Shown: positions 1-6,533 of the stretch, one piece after another
Position numbering within the stretch: the stretch's first letter is position 1
How the letters are laid out: each line of letters opens with the position of its first letter
NCBI GenBank assembly: GCA_027030825.1
Contig: JALVEM010000552.1
Coordinates: 1-6,556 of the forward strand
DNA from: Thiohalobacter sp.
GTDB lineage: Bacteria; Pseudomonadota; Gammaproteobacteria; Thiohalobacterales; Thiohalobacteraceae
Direction: 5' to 3'
Length of the DNA: 6,556 nt
Translations under genes and position numbers: made by a program
Notes under the pieces: model-generated
Told to the model about the DNA's origin: nothing
Seen by the model: the letters and a program-made list of their open reading frames with translations, nothing else
Databases searched by the model: none

Positions 1-564
1 GAGATCGCGTTCGTTGATGCGCCCGACATAGCCCACCACATGCGCGGTGAGCGGGCCGAGCGGGTAATGGCGGGTCAGCGCCGCTTCGATGTCGACGCCC
101 GGGAACTCGTGGCGTTCCACGGCGAACCGGGCGACTTCCTCGTCGCTCAGGTTCAGCCGCACCGGGATGGCCTCGAAGCTGTGGGAGCGGGCCCTCAGCC
201 TTCGGAAGCGTTCCAGGTCGTCGTCCCGGATCTCCACCACCTGTGCGAGCCGTACGAGTGTGTCGTCGAGGTCGCCCGGGACCTGTTCGGGCACGATGAC
301 CAGCCGATAGGAGGGCAGGTTCTCGGCCAGCAGAATGCCGTTGGCGTCATAGATGAGCCCGCGGTTGGGCGGCAGCGGTTCTGTCTTGATGCGGTTCTTC
401 TCGGAGAGGGTCTGGAAGTGCTCGTGGGCGATGACCTGCAGATAGACCAGCCGCGCCACCAGGCCCATCAGCAGCAGCACGCAGACGACCAGCGCGGCCA
501 GCACGCGATGCATGAACAGGCGGCTCTCGAGGAGGTTGTCCTTGAGCGTGATCCGGCGCGACAT
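1..564 (-). CDS. mrdA: Penicillin-binding protein 2 (elongasome transpeptidase), 5' part only
   Basis: N-terminal 188 codons of PBP2, the class B transpeptidase that cross-links lateral-wall peptidoglycan with RodA and the MreBCD complex at the inner membrane. The gene runs off the left window edge, so the catalytic SxxK domain is not visible. Seen: a short cytoplasmic head, one membrane anchor at about residues 20-44, then the start of the periplasmic pedestal with the conserved PNRGLIYDANG stretch at 66-76, a YPLG motif at 157-160 and HVVGYVGRIN at 165-174. From memory, the order and spacing match E. coli MrdA closely: the segment LKDNLLESRLF starts at residue 7, as its counterpart does in E. 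coli, which supports the ATG at 564-562. That ATG lies 4 nt after the mreD stop with no clear Shine-Dalgarno, so translation is probably coupled to mreD. It is the fourth gene of the mreB operon; rodA may follow outside the window (inference). Confidence 0.95.
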   Translation of the reverse strand, partial: MSRRITLKDNLLESRLFMHRVLAALVVCVLLLMGLVARLVYLQVIAHEHFQTLSEKNRIKTEPLPPNRGLIYDANGILLAENLPSYRLVIVPEQVPGDLDDTLVRLAQVVEIRDDDLERFRRLRARSHSFEAIPVRLNLSDEEVARFAVERHEFPGVDIEAALTRHYPLGPLTAHVVGYVGRINERDL

Positions 565-568
565 GGGT

Positions 569-1060
569 TCAGGTGACGCGGAAACTGCGTCGCAGACTGC
601 GCAGCAGCAGATAGATCACGGGCCAAAGGAGCGCCCCGAGCACGGACGGCATCCAGTACAGCCAGCTGTGGATCGGGCGGCCGATGATACCGTTGACCCA
701 GAGCAGGATCAGCTGTCCCAGGGTGAGCAGCAGCAGCAGGCTGAGCATCTGCTGCCAGCGCGGAAAGAGCCGCAGCCGCTGATGCAGGCGGACCGTGAGA
801 TAGACGACGATGGCGTAGCTCAGCGCGTGCTGGCCGATGAGCGTTCCGACCAGCACGTCCTGAACGATGCCGGCCAGCCAGGCGGTGCCGATGCTGACCC
901 GGTGGGGCAGGGCGAGGCTCCAGTAGATCAGCACCAGCAGGGGCCAGTCCGGCCGCCAGGTCTGCATCGTCTCCGGCAGGGGGATCACGCTCAGGACCCA
1001 GGCCACGATCAGGCTGAACAGGATCGCGCCATAGCCCTGCCGGCGTACCAGGGTGTTCAT
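569..1060 (-). CDS. mreD: Rod shape-determining membrane protein MreD
   Basis: Inner-membrane component of the Mre elongasome, linking the MreB filament and MreC to the peptidoglycan synthases. The 163-residue length matches the usual family size of about 160. The protein is strongly hydrophobic, with about six predicted membrane segments near residues 9-28, 38-52, 58-75, 79-91, 102-126 and 133-154, and a basic C-terminus (RSLRRSFR). The WPLLVLIYW segment (39-47) and the IVQDVLVGTLIGQHALSY stretch (65-82) are typical of gammaproteobacterial MreD. The start ATG overlaps the mreC stop as ATGA, and a strong Shine-Dalgarno lies 8 nt upstream inside mreC. This gives both coupling and independent initiation. 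The position between mreC and mrdA supports the call. Confidence 0.95.
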   Translation of the reverse strand: MNTLVRRQGYGAILFSLIVAWVLSVIPLPETMQTWRPDWPLLVLIYWSLALPHRVSIGTAWLAGIVQDVLVGTLIGQHALSYAIVVYLTVRLHQRLRLFPRWQQMLSLLLLLTLGQLILLWVNGIIGRPIHSWLYWMPSVLGALLWPVIYLLLRSLRRSFRVT

Positions 1061-1980
1061 CGGGTGCGCCTCCCCCGTCCCGGAGTCTCTTCGGCAACGG
1101 TGGCCGCCTGTTCGGATTCGGAATCGGCTGGTGTGTCGTCTTCGGCGACGTCTGCGGCAACCGTCTCCGGCCAGATCAGCAGCACCTCCCGGCTGCGGTC
1201 GAGTTCGGCCAGGGGGCGGGCATAGACCTGGGCGAAGGCCTTGCCCGGGTCGATGACCACCTCCTCGACCCGGGCCACGGGATAGCCGCGCGGGAACCGC
1301 GCGCCCAGGCCCGAGGTGACCAGCAGATCGCCGCTGCGGATGTCCGCGCTCTTGGGAATGTGAGGCAGGGAGAGCCGCTCCATGTTGCCCGTGCCCAGCG
1401 CGATGCTGCGCAGCCCGTTGCGGTTGACCTGCACGGGCAGGGCGTGGGCCGGGTCGGTGATGAGCATGACCGTCGCGGTCAGCGGCGTCACCTCGATGAC
1501 CTGGCCCACCACGCCGTGGGCGTCGATCACCGGCTGGCCACGGAAGACACGCTTGCGGCTGCCGCGGTTGATCACCACCTCGTGCCGGTAGGGGTCCAGG
1601 TCCACGGACAGGAGGTTGGCGATCAGGACCCGTTCGCCGCGCTCGATGGGGGAATTGAGCAGGTTGCGCAGCCGGACGTTCTCGGCCTCCAGGGCCTCGA
1701 ACTTCTGGAGCTGGGCGTGCAGGATCAGGTTCTCGGTGTGCAGACGCGCGTTTTCTTCCTGCAGCCGCCGGCGGGTGGCGAATGCCTCGCCGGCCCAGTC
1801 GAGGACCGTCTCCGGCAGGCCGACCACGTAGTAGACCGGATAGACCAGGGTGCCCAGCCAGGAACGCACGCGATCGAGCTCGCGGGTACGGTGGTCGAGG
1901 GTCATGAGGCCCACGGAGAGCAGGATCAGAAACACCAGCCGCAGCGCCAGCGACGGTCCCTGTGTGAAGATGAACTTAAT
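1057..1980 (-). CDS. mreC: Cell shape-determining protein MreC, probable ATT start
   Basis: Bitopic inner-membrane protein whose periplasmic part forms the scaffold that activates PBP2/RodA during wall elongation. With the start proposed here it has 307 residues: a short basic head with the KFIFTQGPSL motif (2-11), one membrane anchor (about 11-28), a predicted coiled coil (about 70-108, ending ENVRLRNLLNS), and the beta-barrel MreC domain (about 111-275, with GQPVIDAHGVVGQV and VTSGLGARFPRGYPVA). A charged, low-complexity tail (about 277-307) is rich in Asp/Glu and ends GRGRRTR. Start choice: the first GTG in frame (1935) would begin inside the membrane anchor. No ATG, GTG or TTG lies upstream before an in-frame TGA. 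Homology with the E. coli start MKPIFSRGPSL, recalled from memory, places residue 1 exactly on the ATT at 1980-1978, which follows a GGAGGG. The stop overlaps the mreD ATG. Identity is certain; the ATT start is inferred. Confidence 0.93.
   Translation of the reverse strand: MKFIFTQGPSLALRLVFLILLSVGLMTLDHRTRELDRVRSWLGTLVYPVYYVVGLPETVLDWAGEAFATRRRLQEENARLHTENLILHAQLQKFEALEAENVRLRNLLNSPIERGERVLIANLLSVDLDPYRHEVVINRGSRKRVFRGQPVIDAHGVVGQVIEVTPLTATVMLITDPAHALPVQVNRNGLRSIALGTGNMERLSLPHIPKSADIRSGDLLVTSGLGARFPRGYPVARVEEVVIDPGKAFAQVYARPLAELDRSREVLLIWPETVAADVAEDDTPADSESEQAATVAEETPGRGRRTR
1069..1076 (-). promoter_or_regulatory. Ribosome binding site of mreD
   Basis: GGGGGAGG on the minus strand, inside the last codons of mreC and 8 nt from the mreD ATG. 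It is the strongest Shine-Dalgarno in the mre operon. It fixes the mreD start at 1060 even though that start overlaps the mreC stop. Confidence 0.7.
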
Positions 1981-1989
1981 GGCGGTGTT

Positions 1990-1995
1990 CCCTCC
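1990..1995 (-). promoter_or_regulatory. Ribosome binding site of mreC supporting the ATT start
   Basis: GGAGGG on the minus strand, 9 nt before the ATT at 1980-1978. It is the only good Shine-Dalgarno in the mreB-mreC gap, and it is correctly spaced for the ATT codon. It is about 54 nt from the GTG at 1935, too far to serve that codon. Confidence 0.6.
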
Positions 1996-1998
1996 GCA

Positions 1999-2011
1999 AC
2001 CGGCGGCCGGT
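1999..2011 (-). other. Small inverted repeat between mreB and mreC
   Basis: The minus strand reads ACCGG-CCG-CCGGT, a perfect 5-bp GC-rich stem with a 3-nt loop, ending 3 nt before the mreC Shine-Dalgarno and 17 nt after the mreB stop. No U-tract follows, so it is not an intrinsic terminator. It could affect mRNA stability or mreC initiation; a chance occurrence in GC-rich DNA is also possible. Confidence 0.3.
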
Positions 2012-2028
2012 CTTCAGCGTAGCAGCGC

Positions 2029-3081
2029 TCACTCCACCGCGAAGACGTCGCCGCCCTTCTCGTCCATCATCTCGAGCGCCCGTCCGCCGCCGCGTGCCAC
2101 GCAGGTGAGGGGATCGTCGGCCACCACCACGGGCAGGCCCGTCTCTTCCATCAGCAGCCGGTCGAGATCCTTGAGCAGGGCGCCGCCGCCGGTGAGCACG
2201 ATGCCGCGTTCGGCCACGTCCGCGCCCAGCTCCGGCGGGGTCTGTTCGAGCGCCGTCTTGACGGCCCCGACGATGCCGGCCAGCGGCTCCTGCAGGGCCT
2301 CCAGGATCTCGTTGCTGTTGAGCACGAAACTGCGCGGCACGCCCTGGGCCAGGTTGCGGCCCTTGACCTCGATCTCCTTGACCTCGTTGCCGGGGTAGGC
2401 CGTGCCGATCTCGTGCTTGATGCGCTCGGCGGTGGCCTCGCCGATCAGGGTGCCGTAGTTGCGGCGCACGTAGCTGACGATGGCCTCGTCGAAGCGGTCG
2501 CCGCCGATGCGCACCGATTCCGAATAGACGATGCCGTTCAGCGAGATCACGGCCACCTCCGAGGTGCCGCCGCCGATGTCGAGCACCATGGAACCGCGGG
2601 CCTCGTCGACCGGCATGCCGGCACCGATGGCGGCGGCCATGGGTTCCTCGATCAGATACACCTCGCGGGCCCCGGCACCGGCCGCCGATTCCTTGATGGC
2701 GCGCCGCTCCACCTGGGTGGAGCCGCAGGGCACGCAGATCAGCACCCGCGGGCTGGGGCGGAAGAAACGGCCCTCGTGCACCTTGTGGATGAAGTGCTGC
2801 AGCATCTTCTCGGTGACCGTGAAGTCGGCGATCACGCCGTCCTTGAGCGGCCGGATGGCGGTGATGTTGCCCGGCGTGCGGCCGAGCATGCGCTTGGCCT
2901 CCAGGCCCACGGCGGCAATGCTCTTGGGGCCGCCCGGCCCGCGGTCCTGGCGGATGGCGACCACCGAGGGTTCGTCCAGCACGATGCCCTGGCCCCGGAC
3001 GTAGATCAGGGTGTTGGCGGTGCCGAGGTCAATGGAGAGGTCTTCGGAGAAGATTCCGACGAGACGCTTGAGGTTCAACAT
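2029..3081 (-). CDS. mreB: Rod shape-determining actin homologue MreB
   Basis: Bacterial actin that forms membrane-bound, ATP-dependent antiparallel filaments on the cytoplasmic face and positions the lateral-wall synthesis machinery. The protein has 350 residues (E. coli MreB has 347). An N-terminal amphipathic membrane-binding segment (MLNLKRLVGIF, 1-11) is followed by the phosphate-1 loop DLGTANT (18-24), the IEEPMAA motif (144-150), the phosphate-2 loop DIGGGT (168-173) and the adenosine motif VLTGGGALL (295-303), with CVARGGG near the end. Start: the ATG at 3081-3079 gives the canonical N-terminus, with GGAG 11 nt upstream. An in-frame upstream start at 3120 would add 13 unrelated residues and would read through the predicted -10 box, so I reject it. 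First gene of the mreBCD-mrdA operon, divergent from gatCAB. Confidence 0.98.
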   Translation of the reverse strand: MLNLKRLVGIFSEDLSIDLGTANTLIYVRGQGIVLDEPSVVAIRQDRGPGGPKSIAAVGLEAKRMLGRTPGNITAIRPLKDGVIADFTVTEKMLQHFIHKVHEGRFFRPSPRVLICVPCGSTQVERRAIKESAAGAGAREVYLIEEPMAAAIGAGMPVDEARGSMVLDIGGGTSEVAVISLNGIVYSESVRIGGDRFDEAIVSYVRRNYGTLIGEATAERIKHEIGTAYPGNEVKEIEVKGRNLAQGVPRSFVLNSNEILEALQEPLAGIVGAVKTALEQTPPELGADVAERGIVLTGGGALLKDLDRLLMEETGLPVVVADDPLTCVARGGGRALEMMDEKGGDVFAVE

Positions 3082-3110
3082 GAAATTCGGGTCTCCAGCT
3101 GAGTCCGATA

Positions 3111-3140
3111 ACTGTAGCAACCGGCGGGGGCTTTGGGCAA
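3111..3140 (-). promoter_or_regulatory. Predicted sigma70-type promoter of the mreBCD-mrdA operon
   Basis: On the minus strand: -35 TTGCCC (3140-3135), an 18-nt spacer, then -10 TACAGT (3116-3111) preceded by TGC, an extended -10 element. The expected transcription start is near 3104, leaving a leader of roughly 20 nt before the mreB ATG. The hexamers are imperfect, so this is a prediction from sequence alone. The position in the divergent gap and the matching arrangement on the other strand support it. Confidence 0.45.
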
Positions 3141-3160
3141 GGCGCCGTTTGTGCTACCTT
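3133..3160 (+). promoter_or_regulatory. Predicted sigma70-type promoter of gatCAB
   Basis: On the plus strand: -35 TTGGGC (3133-3138), a 16-nt spacer, then -10 TACCTT (3155-3160) preceded by TGC (extended -10). The expected transcription start is near 3167, giving a leader of about 30 nt. The -35 shares 4 bp with the predicted mreB -35 on the other strand. Each hexamer is only a partial match to consensus. Confidence 0.45.
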
Positions 3161-3196
3161 GCGCGTTTTCCACGATCCGGCCCACAGGTATCGCTC

Positions 3197-3484
3197 ATGG
3201 CACTTGGACCCTCCGACATCGAAAAGATTGCGCATCTGGCGCGGCTGGCGATCGACCCGACCGACATCGACGCCTATGCGCGCGATCTCAGCGGGATTCT
3301 GGCCTTCGTCGATCAGCTGGAAGCCGTGGACACGCGGGACGTGACCCCGATGGCGCACCCGCTGGACATGCCGCAGCGCATGCGCGAGGACGTCGTCACC
3401 GAGACCGACCAGCGCGAGCACTTCCAGGCCATCGCACCGGCGGTGGAGGACGGCCTCTATCTCGTGCCCCGCGTGATCGAGTGA
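3197..3484 (+). CDS. gatC: Glu/Asp-tRNA amidotransferase subunit C
   Basis: Small subunit of the heterotrimeric amidotransferase GatCAB. In the family, GatC wraps around GatA and GatB and stabilises their interface; it has no catalytic residues. The 95-residue protein is the usual length. It has the typical N-terminal helix pattern (IEKIAHLARLAI, 8-19), the ILAFVDQLEAVDT segment, and the DVTPMAHP motif followed by MREDVV, as in most GatC proteins. The start ATG at 3197 has a modest Shine-Dalgarno-like AGG 8 nt upstream, and the conserved region begins at residue 4, so no earlier start is needed. First gene of gatC-gatA-gatB, divergent from mreB, with gatA following after 16 nt. Confidence 0.96.
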   Translation: MALGPSDIEKIAHLARLAIDPTDIDAYARDLSGILAFVDQLEAVDTRDVTPMAHPLDMPQRMREDVVTETDQREHFQAIAPAVEDGLYLVPRVIE

Positions 3485-3500
3485 CGGCAGGGAGAAGGGC

Positions 3501-4955
3501 ATGATCGACAAGAGCGTTCGCGAGCTGTCCGAGGACCTCCACGCCCGGCGCATCAGCAGCGAGGAGCTGACCCGGCACTTTCTGTCGCGCATCGAGCGCC
3601 TGGATCCGCGGCTCAACAGCTTCATCACGGTCTGCGAGGAGCGTGCCCTGGCCGAGGCCCGCGAGGCCGACATCCGCCTCGCCGAGGGGCGGGCCGGGCC
3701 GCTGACCGGCATCCCCTATGCCCACAAGGACATCTTCTGCACCGAGGGGGTGAAGACCAGCTGCGCCTCGCGCATGCTCGACAACTTCGTCGCCCCCTAC
3801 GACGCCACGGTGACCGAGAAGCTCAAGCAGGCCGGGGCGGTGATGCTCGGCAAGACCAACATGGACGAGTTCGCCATGGGTTCGTCCAACGAGACCAGCT
3901 TCTACGGGCCGGTGCGCAATCCCTGGGACACGGAGCGCGTCCCCGGGGGCTCTTCGGGCGGTTCGGCCGCGGCGGTGGCGGCGCGGCTGACCCCGCTGGC
4001 CACGGGCACGGACACCGGCGGCTCCATCCGCCAGCCCGCGGCGCTCACCGGCATCACCGGCATCAAGCCGACCTACGGGCGGGTCTCGCGCTGGGGCATG
4101 ATCGCCTTCGCCTCCAGTCTGGACCAGGGCGGCGCCATGGCGCCGAGCGCCGAGGACGCGGCCTTCCTGCTCGGCGCCATGGCGGGCTTCGACCCCAGGG
4201 ACTCGACCAGCGTCGACCGGCCGGTGGACGACTATCTCGCCCGTCTCGAGGACGACATCGCGGGGCTGAAGATCGGGCTGCCGAAGGAGTATTTCACCGA
4301 GGATCTCGACGCCGGGATGGCGAAGGTGCTGGAAGAGGCCCTCGCCGTGCTGCGCGGTCTGGGTGCCGAGGTCCGCGAGATCAGCCTGCCGCACGCCCAT
4401 CTCGCAGTGCCGGCCTATTACGTGGTGGCCCCGGCCGAGTGTTCCTCCAACCTGTCGCGCTACGACGGCGTGCGGTTCGGCTACCGCTGCGAGAATCCGC
4501 GCGATCTCGAGGACATGTACAAGCGCTCGCGGGGCGAAGGGTTCGGGGCCGAGGTCAAGCGGCGCATCATGATCGGCACCTATGCGCTCTCCGCCGGCTA
4601 CTACGATGCCTACTATCTCAAGGCCCAGCAGGTCCGGCGCCTGATCGCGGACGATTTTCGGCAGGCGTTCGAGGAAGTCGACGTGATTCTGGGGCCGACC
4701 ACGCCGGGACCCGCCTTCCGGCTCGGCGAAAAGCTCGACGACCCGGTGACCATGTACCTGTCCGACATCTACACCATCGCGGTGAACCTGGCGGGGCTGC
4801 CGGGCCTCTCTGCCCCGGCCGGATTCATCGACGGCCTGCCCGTGGGCATGCAGCTCGTCGGCAACTATTTCGAGGAGGCCCGGTTGCTGAACGTGGCGCA
4901 TCGCTATCAGCAGGAGACGGACTGGCATCGCCGGCGGCCGCCGGAGTTCGACTAA
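3501..4955 (+). CDS. gatA: Glu/Asp-tRNA amidotransferase subunit A (glutamine amidohydrolase)
   Basis: Catalytic glutaminase subunit of GatCAB. It releases ammonia from glutamine (or asparagine), and the ammonia is channelled to GatB to amidate Glu-tRNA(Gln) or Asp-tRNA(Asn). The protein has 484 residues, a normal length. The amidase-signature Ser-cisSer-Lys triad is complete: K76 in PYAHKDIF, S151 in PGGSSGGSA, and the nucleophile S175 in GTDTGGSIRQPA. The spacing equals that of the characterised S. aureus enzyme, offset by three. Other hallmarks are GKTNMDEFAMGSSNETS (117-133), GIKPTYGRVSR after the signature, and LAGLPGLSAPAG plus GMQLVG near the C-terminus. The start at ATG 3501 has GGGAG 6 nt upstream, in the 16-nt gap after gatC. 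The gene looks intact and ends in TAA, 28 nt before gatB. Confidence 0.98.
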   Translation: MIDKSVRELSEDLHARRISSEELTRHFLSRIERLDPRLNSFITVCEERALAEAREADIRLAEGRAGPLTGIPYAHKDIFCTEGVKTSCASRMLDNFVAPYDATVTEKLKQAGAVMLGKTNMDEFAMGSSNETSFYGPVRNPWDTERVPGGSSGGSAAAVAARLTPLATGTDTGGSIRQPAALTGITGIKPTYGRVSRWGMIAFASSLDQGGAMAPSAEDAAFLLGAMAGFDPRDSTSVDRPVDDYLARLEDDIAGLKIGLPKEYFTEDLDAGMAKVLEEALAVLRGLGAEVREISLPHAHLAVPAYYVVAPAECSSNLSRYDGVRFGYRCENPRDLEDMYKRSRGEGFGAEVKRRIMIGTYALSAGYYDAYYLKAQQVRRLIADDFRQAFEEVDVILGPTTPGPAFRLGEKLDDPVTMYLSDIYTIAVNLAGLPGLSAPAGFIDGLPVGMQLVGNYFEEARLLNVAHRYQQETDWHRRRPPEFD

Positions 4956-4983
4956 TACACGCTGCCGAAAAGCGGATACGAAT

Positions 4984-6420
4984 ATGGAATGGGAAGCAGT
5001 CATCGGGCTGGAGATCCACGCCCAGCTGGCCACGAAGAGCAAGATCTTTTCCGGCGCCTCCACCGCCTACGGGGCGCCGCCCAACACCCAGGCCTGCGCC
5101 ATCGACCTCGGCCTGCCGGGCGTGCTGCCGGTGCTCAATCGCGAGGCCGTTCGCATGGCGGTCAAGTTCGGGCTGGCGACGCACTCGAAGATCAACAGGC
5201 GCTCGGTGTTCGCGCGCAAGAACTACTTCTATCCGGATCTGCCCAAGGGCTACCAGATCAGCCAGTACGAGCTGCCCATCGTCTATGACGGCTGGCTGGA
5301 CATCGAGCTCGGCGAGGGCGAGACCAAGCGCATCGGCATCACGCGCGCCCACCTCGAGGAGGACGCCGGCAAGAGCCTGCACGAGGACTTTCAGGGCATG
5401 AGCGGCATCGACCTCAACCGGGCCGGCACGCCGCTGCTCGAGATCGTCTCCGAGCCCGATCTGCGCTCGGCGGCCGAGGCCGTGGCCTACATGAAGAAGC
5501 TCCACGCACTGGTGCGCTACCTGGAGATCTGCGACGGCAACATGCAGGAAGGCTCCTTCCGCTGCGACGCCAACGTCTCGGTGCGCCGTCGCGGCGAGCA
5601 CCGGTTCGGCACCCGCACCGAGATCAAGAACATCAATTCCTTCCGGTTCGTGGAACGCGCCATCAACTACGAGATCGAGCGCCAGATCGAGGTGCTGGAG
5701 TCCGGCGGCGCCGTGGTGCAGGAGACCCGCCTCTACGACGCGGCCCGGGACGAGACGCGCTCCATGCGCACCAAGGAAGAGGCCAACGACTACCGCTATT
5801 TCCCCGATCCTGACTTGCTGCCCGTGGAACTCGACGAGGCCTTCATCGAGGAGGTGCGCAGCACCCTGCCGGAGCTGCCGGACGACAAGAGGCAGCGCTT
5901 CATCGAGGAGTACGGCCTGCCGGCCTACGACGCCGGCGTGCTGACCGCCACCCGCGAGATGGCCGATTTCTACGAAGCGGTGGCGCGGGTCTGCGGCGAA
6001 CCCAAGCTGGCCGCCAACTGGGTGATGGGCGATTTCTCCGCCATGCTCAACAAGGAGAACATCGAGGTGGGGGATGCGCCCGTCACCGCCGAAGCGCTCG
6101 GCCAGCTGCTCAACCGCATCCGCGACAACACCATCTCCGGCAAGATCGCCAAGGAGGTGTTCGAGGCCATGTGGGCGGGAGAGGGCAGCGCTGACGAGAT
6201 CATCGAGACCCGCGGGCTCAGGCAGATTACCGACACCGCGGCCATCGAGGCCATGATCCGCGAGGTCATCGCCGCCAATCCGAAGCAGGTGGAGCAGTAC
6301 CGCGCCGGCAAGGAAAAGCTGCTCGGTTTCTTCGTCGGCCAGGTCATGAAGGCCTCGAAGGGCAAGGCCAACCCCGCCGAAGTGAACAAGCTGCTGAAGA
6401 AGCTGCTGAGCGAGGGGTAA
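4984..6420 (+). CDS. gatB: Glu/Asp-tRNA amidotransferase subunit B
   Basis: GatB binds the misacylated tRNA, phosphorylates the acyl group with ATP, and transfers the ammonia delivered from GatA. The protein has 478 residues, a normal length. The N-terminal PET112/GatB catalytic cradle shows VIGLEIHAQLAT from residue 6, the KNYFYPDLPKGYQISQY segment (79-95), LEEDAGKSLHE (124-134), and the family signature IDLNRAGTPLLEI (142-154) followed by VSEPD. Later come GNMQEGSFRCDANVS and EIKNINSF. The C-terminal helical and YqeY-like tRNA-binding domain (about 330-477) includes the GKIAKEVFEAM and GFFVGQVMKASKGKANP stretches. The start at ATG 4984 lacks a recognisable Shine-Dalgarno, but the conserved sequence begins at residue 3, so the start is firm. 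Last gene of the visible gat operon; the stop is TAA. Confidence 0.98.
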   Translation: MEWEAVIGLEIHAQLATKSKIFSGASTAYGAPPNTQACAIDLGLPGVLPVLNREAVRMAVKFGLATHSKINRRSVFARKNYFYPDLPKGYQISQYELPIVYDGWLDIELGEGETKRIGITRAHLEEDAGKSLHEDFQGMSGIDLNRAGTPLLEIVSEPDLRSAAEAVAYMKKLHALVRYLEICDGNMQEGSFRCDANVSVRRRGEHRFGTRTEIKNINSFRFVERAINYEIERQIEVLESGGAVVQETRLYDAARDETRSMRTKEEANDYRYFPDPDLLPVELDEAFIEEVRSTLPELPDDKRQRFIEEYGLPAYDAGVLTATREMADFYEAVARVCGEPKLAANWVMGDFSAMLNKENIEVGDAPVTAEALGQLLNRIRDNTISGKIAKEVFEAMWAGEGSADEIIETRGLRQITDTAAIEAMIREVIAANPKQVEQYRAGKEKLLGFFVGQVMKASKGKANPAEVNKLLKKLLSEG

Positions 6421-6482
6421 CAGCCTCACTCGGAGTCAAGGCATTCATGGGGTATTGCTGCCCGTGCGGCTCGACTCTTTCG

Positions 6483-6502
6483 GCGTCCCCGATTCGGGAC
6501 GC
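6483..6502. repeat. Perfect 7-bp hairpin downstream of gatB
   Basis: GCGTCCC (6483-6489) and GGGACGC (6496-6502) form a perfect 7-bp inverted repeat with a 6-nt loop, 62 nt after the gatB stop. No T-run follows on either strand, so it does not meet the rule for an intrinsic terminator. It could be a 3'-end stabilising or processing hairpin, or part of the adjacent repeat element, since its right arm overlaps the first repeat unit. Confidence 0.5.
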
Positions 6503-6533
6503 AGAGGACGCAAAGGCGCAGAGAACGCAGAGG
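6499..6533. repeat. Short tandem repeat of a 9-nt unit (ACGCARAGG)
   Basis: Four adjacent copies: ACGCAGAGG (6499-6507), ACGCAAAGG (6508-6516), CGCAGAGA (6517-6524, one base short) and ACGCAGAGG (6525-6533). Units 1 and 4 are identical. I recall similar arrays built on CGCAGAG or its complement CTCTGCG from intergenic regions of many proteobacterial genomes, but I know of no established function. The rest of 6421-6556 shows no RNA gene and no convincing coding region. Confidence 0.75.

Noticed and set aside
1360..3102. Long plus-strand open frames across mreC and mreB (1360-2022, 2413-3102)
   Set aside because: They are antisense to genes with full sets of family motifs. The His, Gly, Val and Asp richness marks them as shadows.
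3082..3120. Longer mreB starting at 3120
   Set aside because: The 13 added residues have no counterpart in MreB, and the segment overlaps the predicted -10 box. The ATG at 3081 gives the canonical amphipathic N-terminus.
3396..5063. A 555-codon open frame on the minus strand opposite gatC and gatA
   Set aside because: It is antisense to clearly conserved genes, and its composition (rich in His, Gly, Arg, Ala, Val, Asp) is typical of the complementary frame of GC-rich coding DNA. It has no recognisable domain.
4825..6429. A 534-codon open frame on the minus strand opposite gatB
   Set aside because: Same reason: a mirror of the gatB codon pattern with low stop density from high GC. It shows no family motif, and gatB itself is intact.
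6421..6480. GAGTC (6433-6437) and GACTC (6473-6477) followed by TTT as a gatB terminator
   Set aside because: The 5-bp stem would close a 35-nt loop and is followed by only three T residues, too weak to call a terminator.
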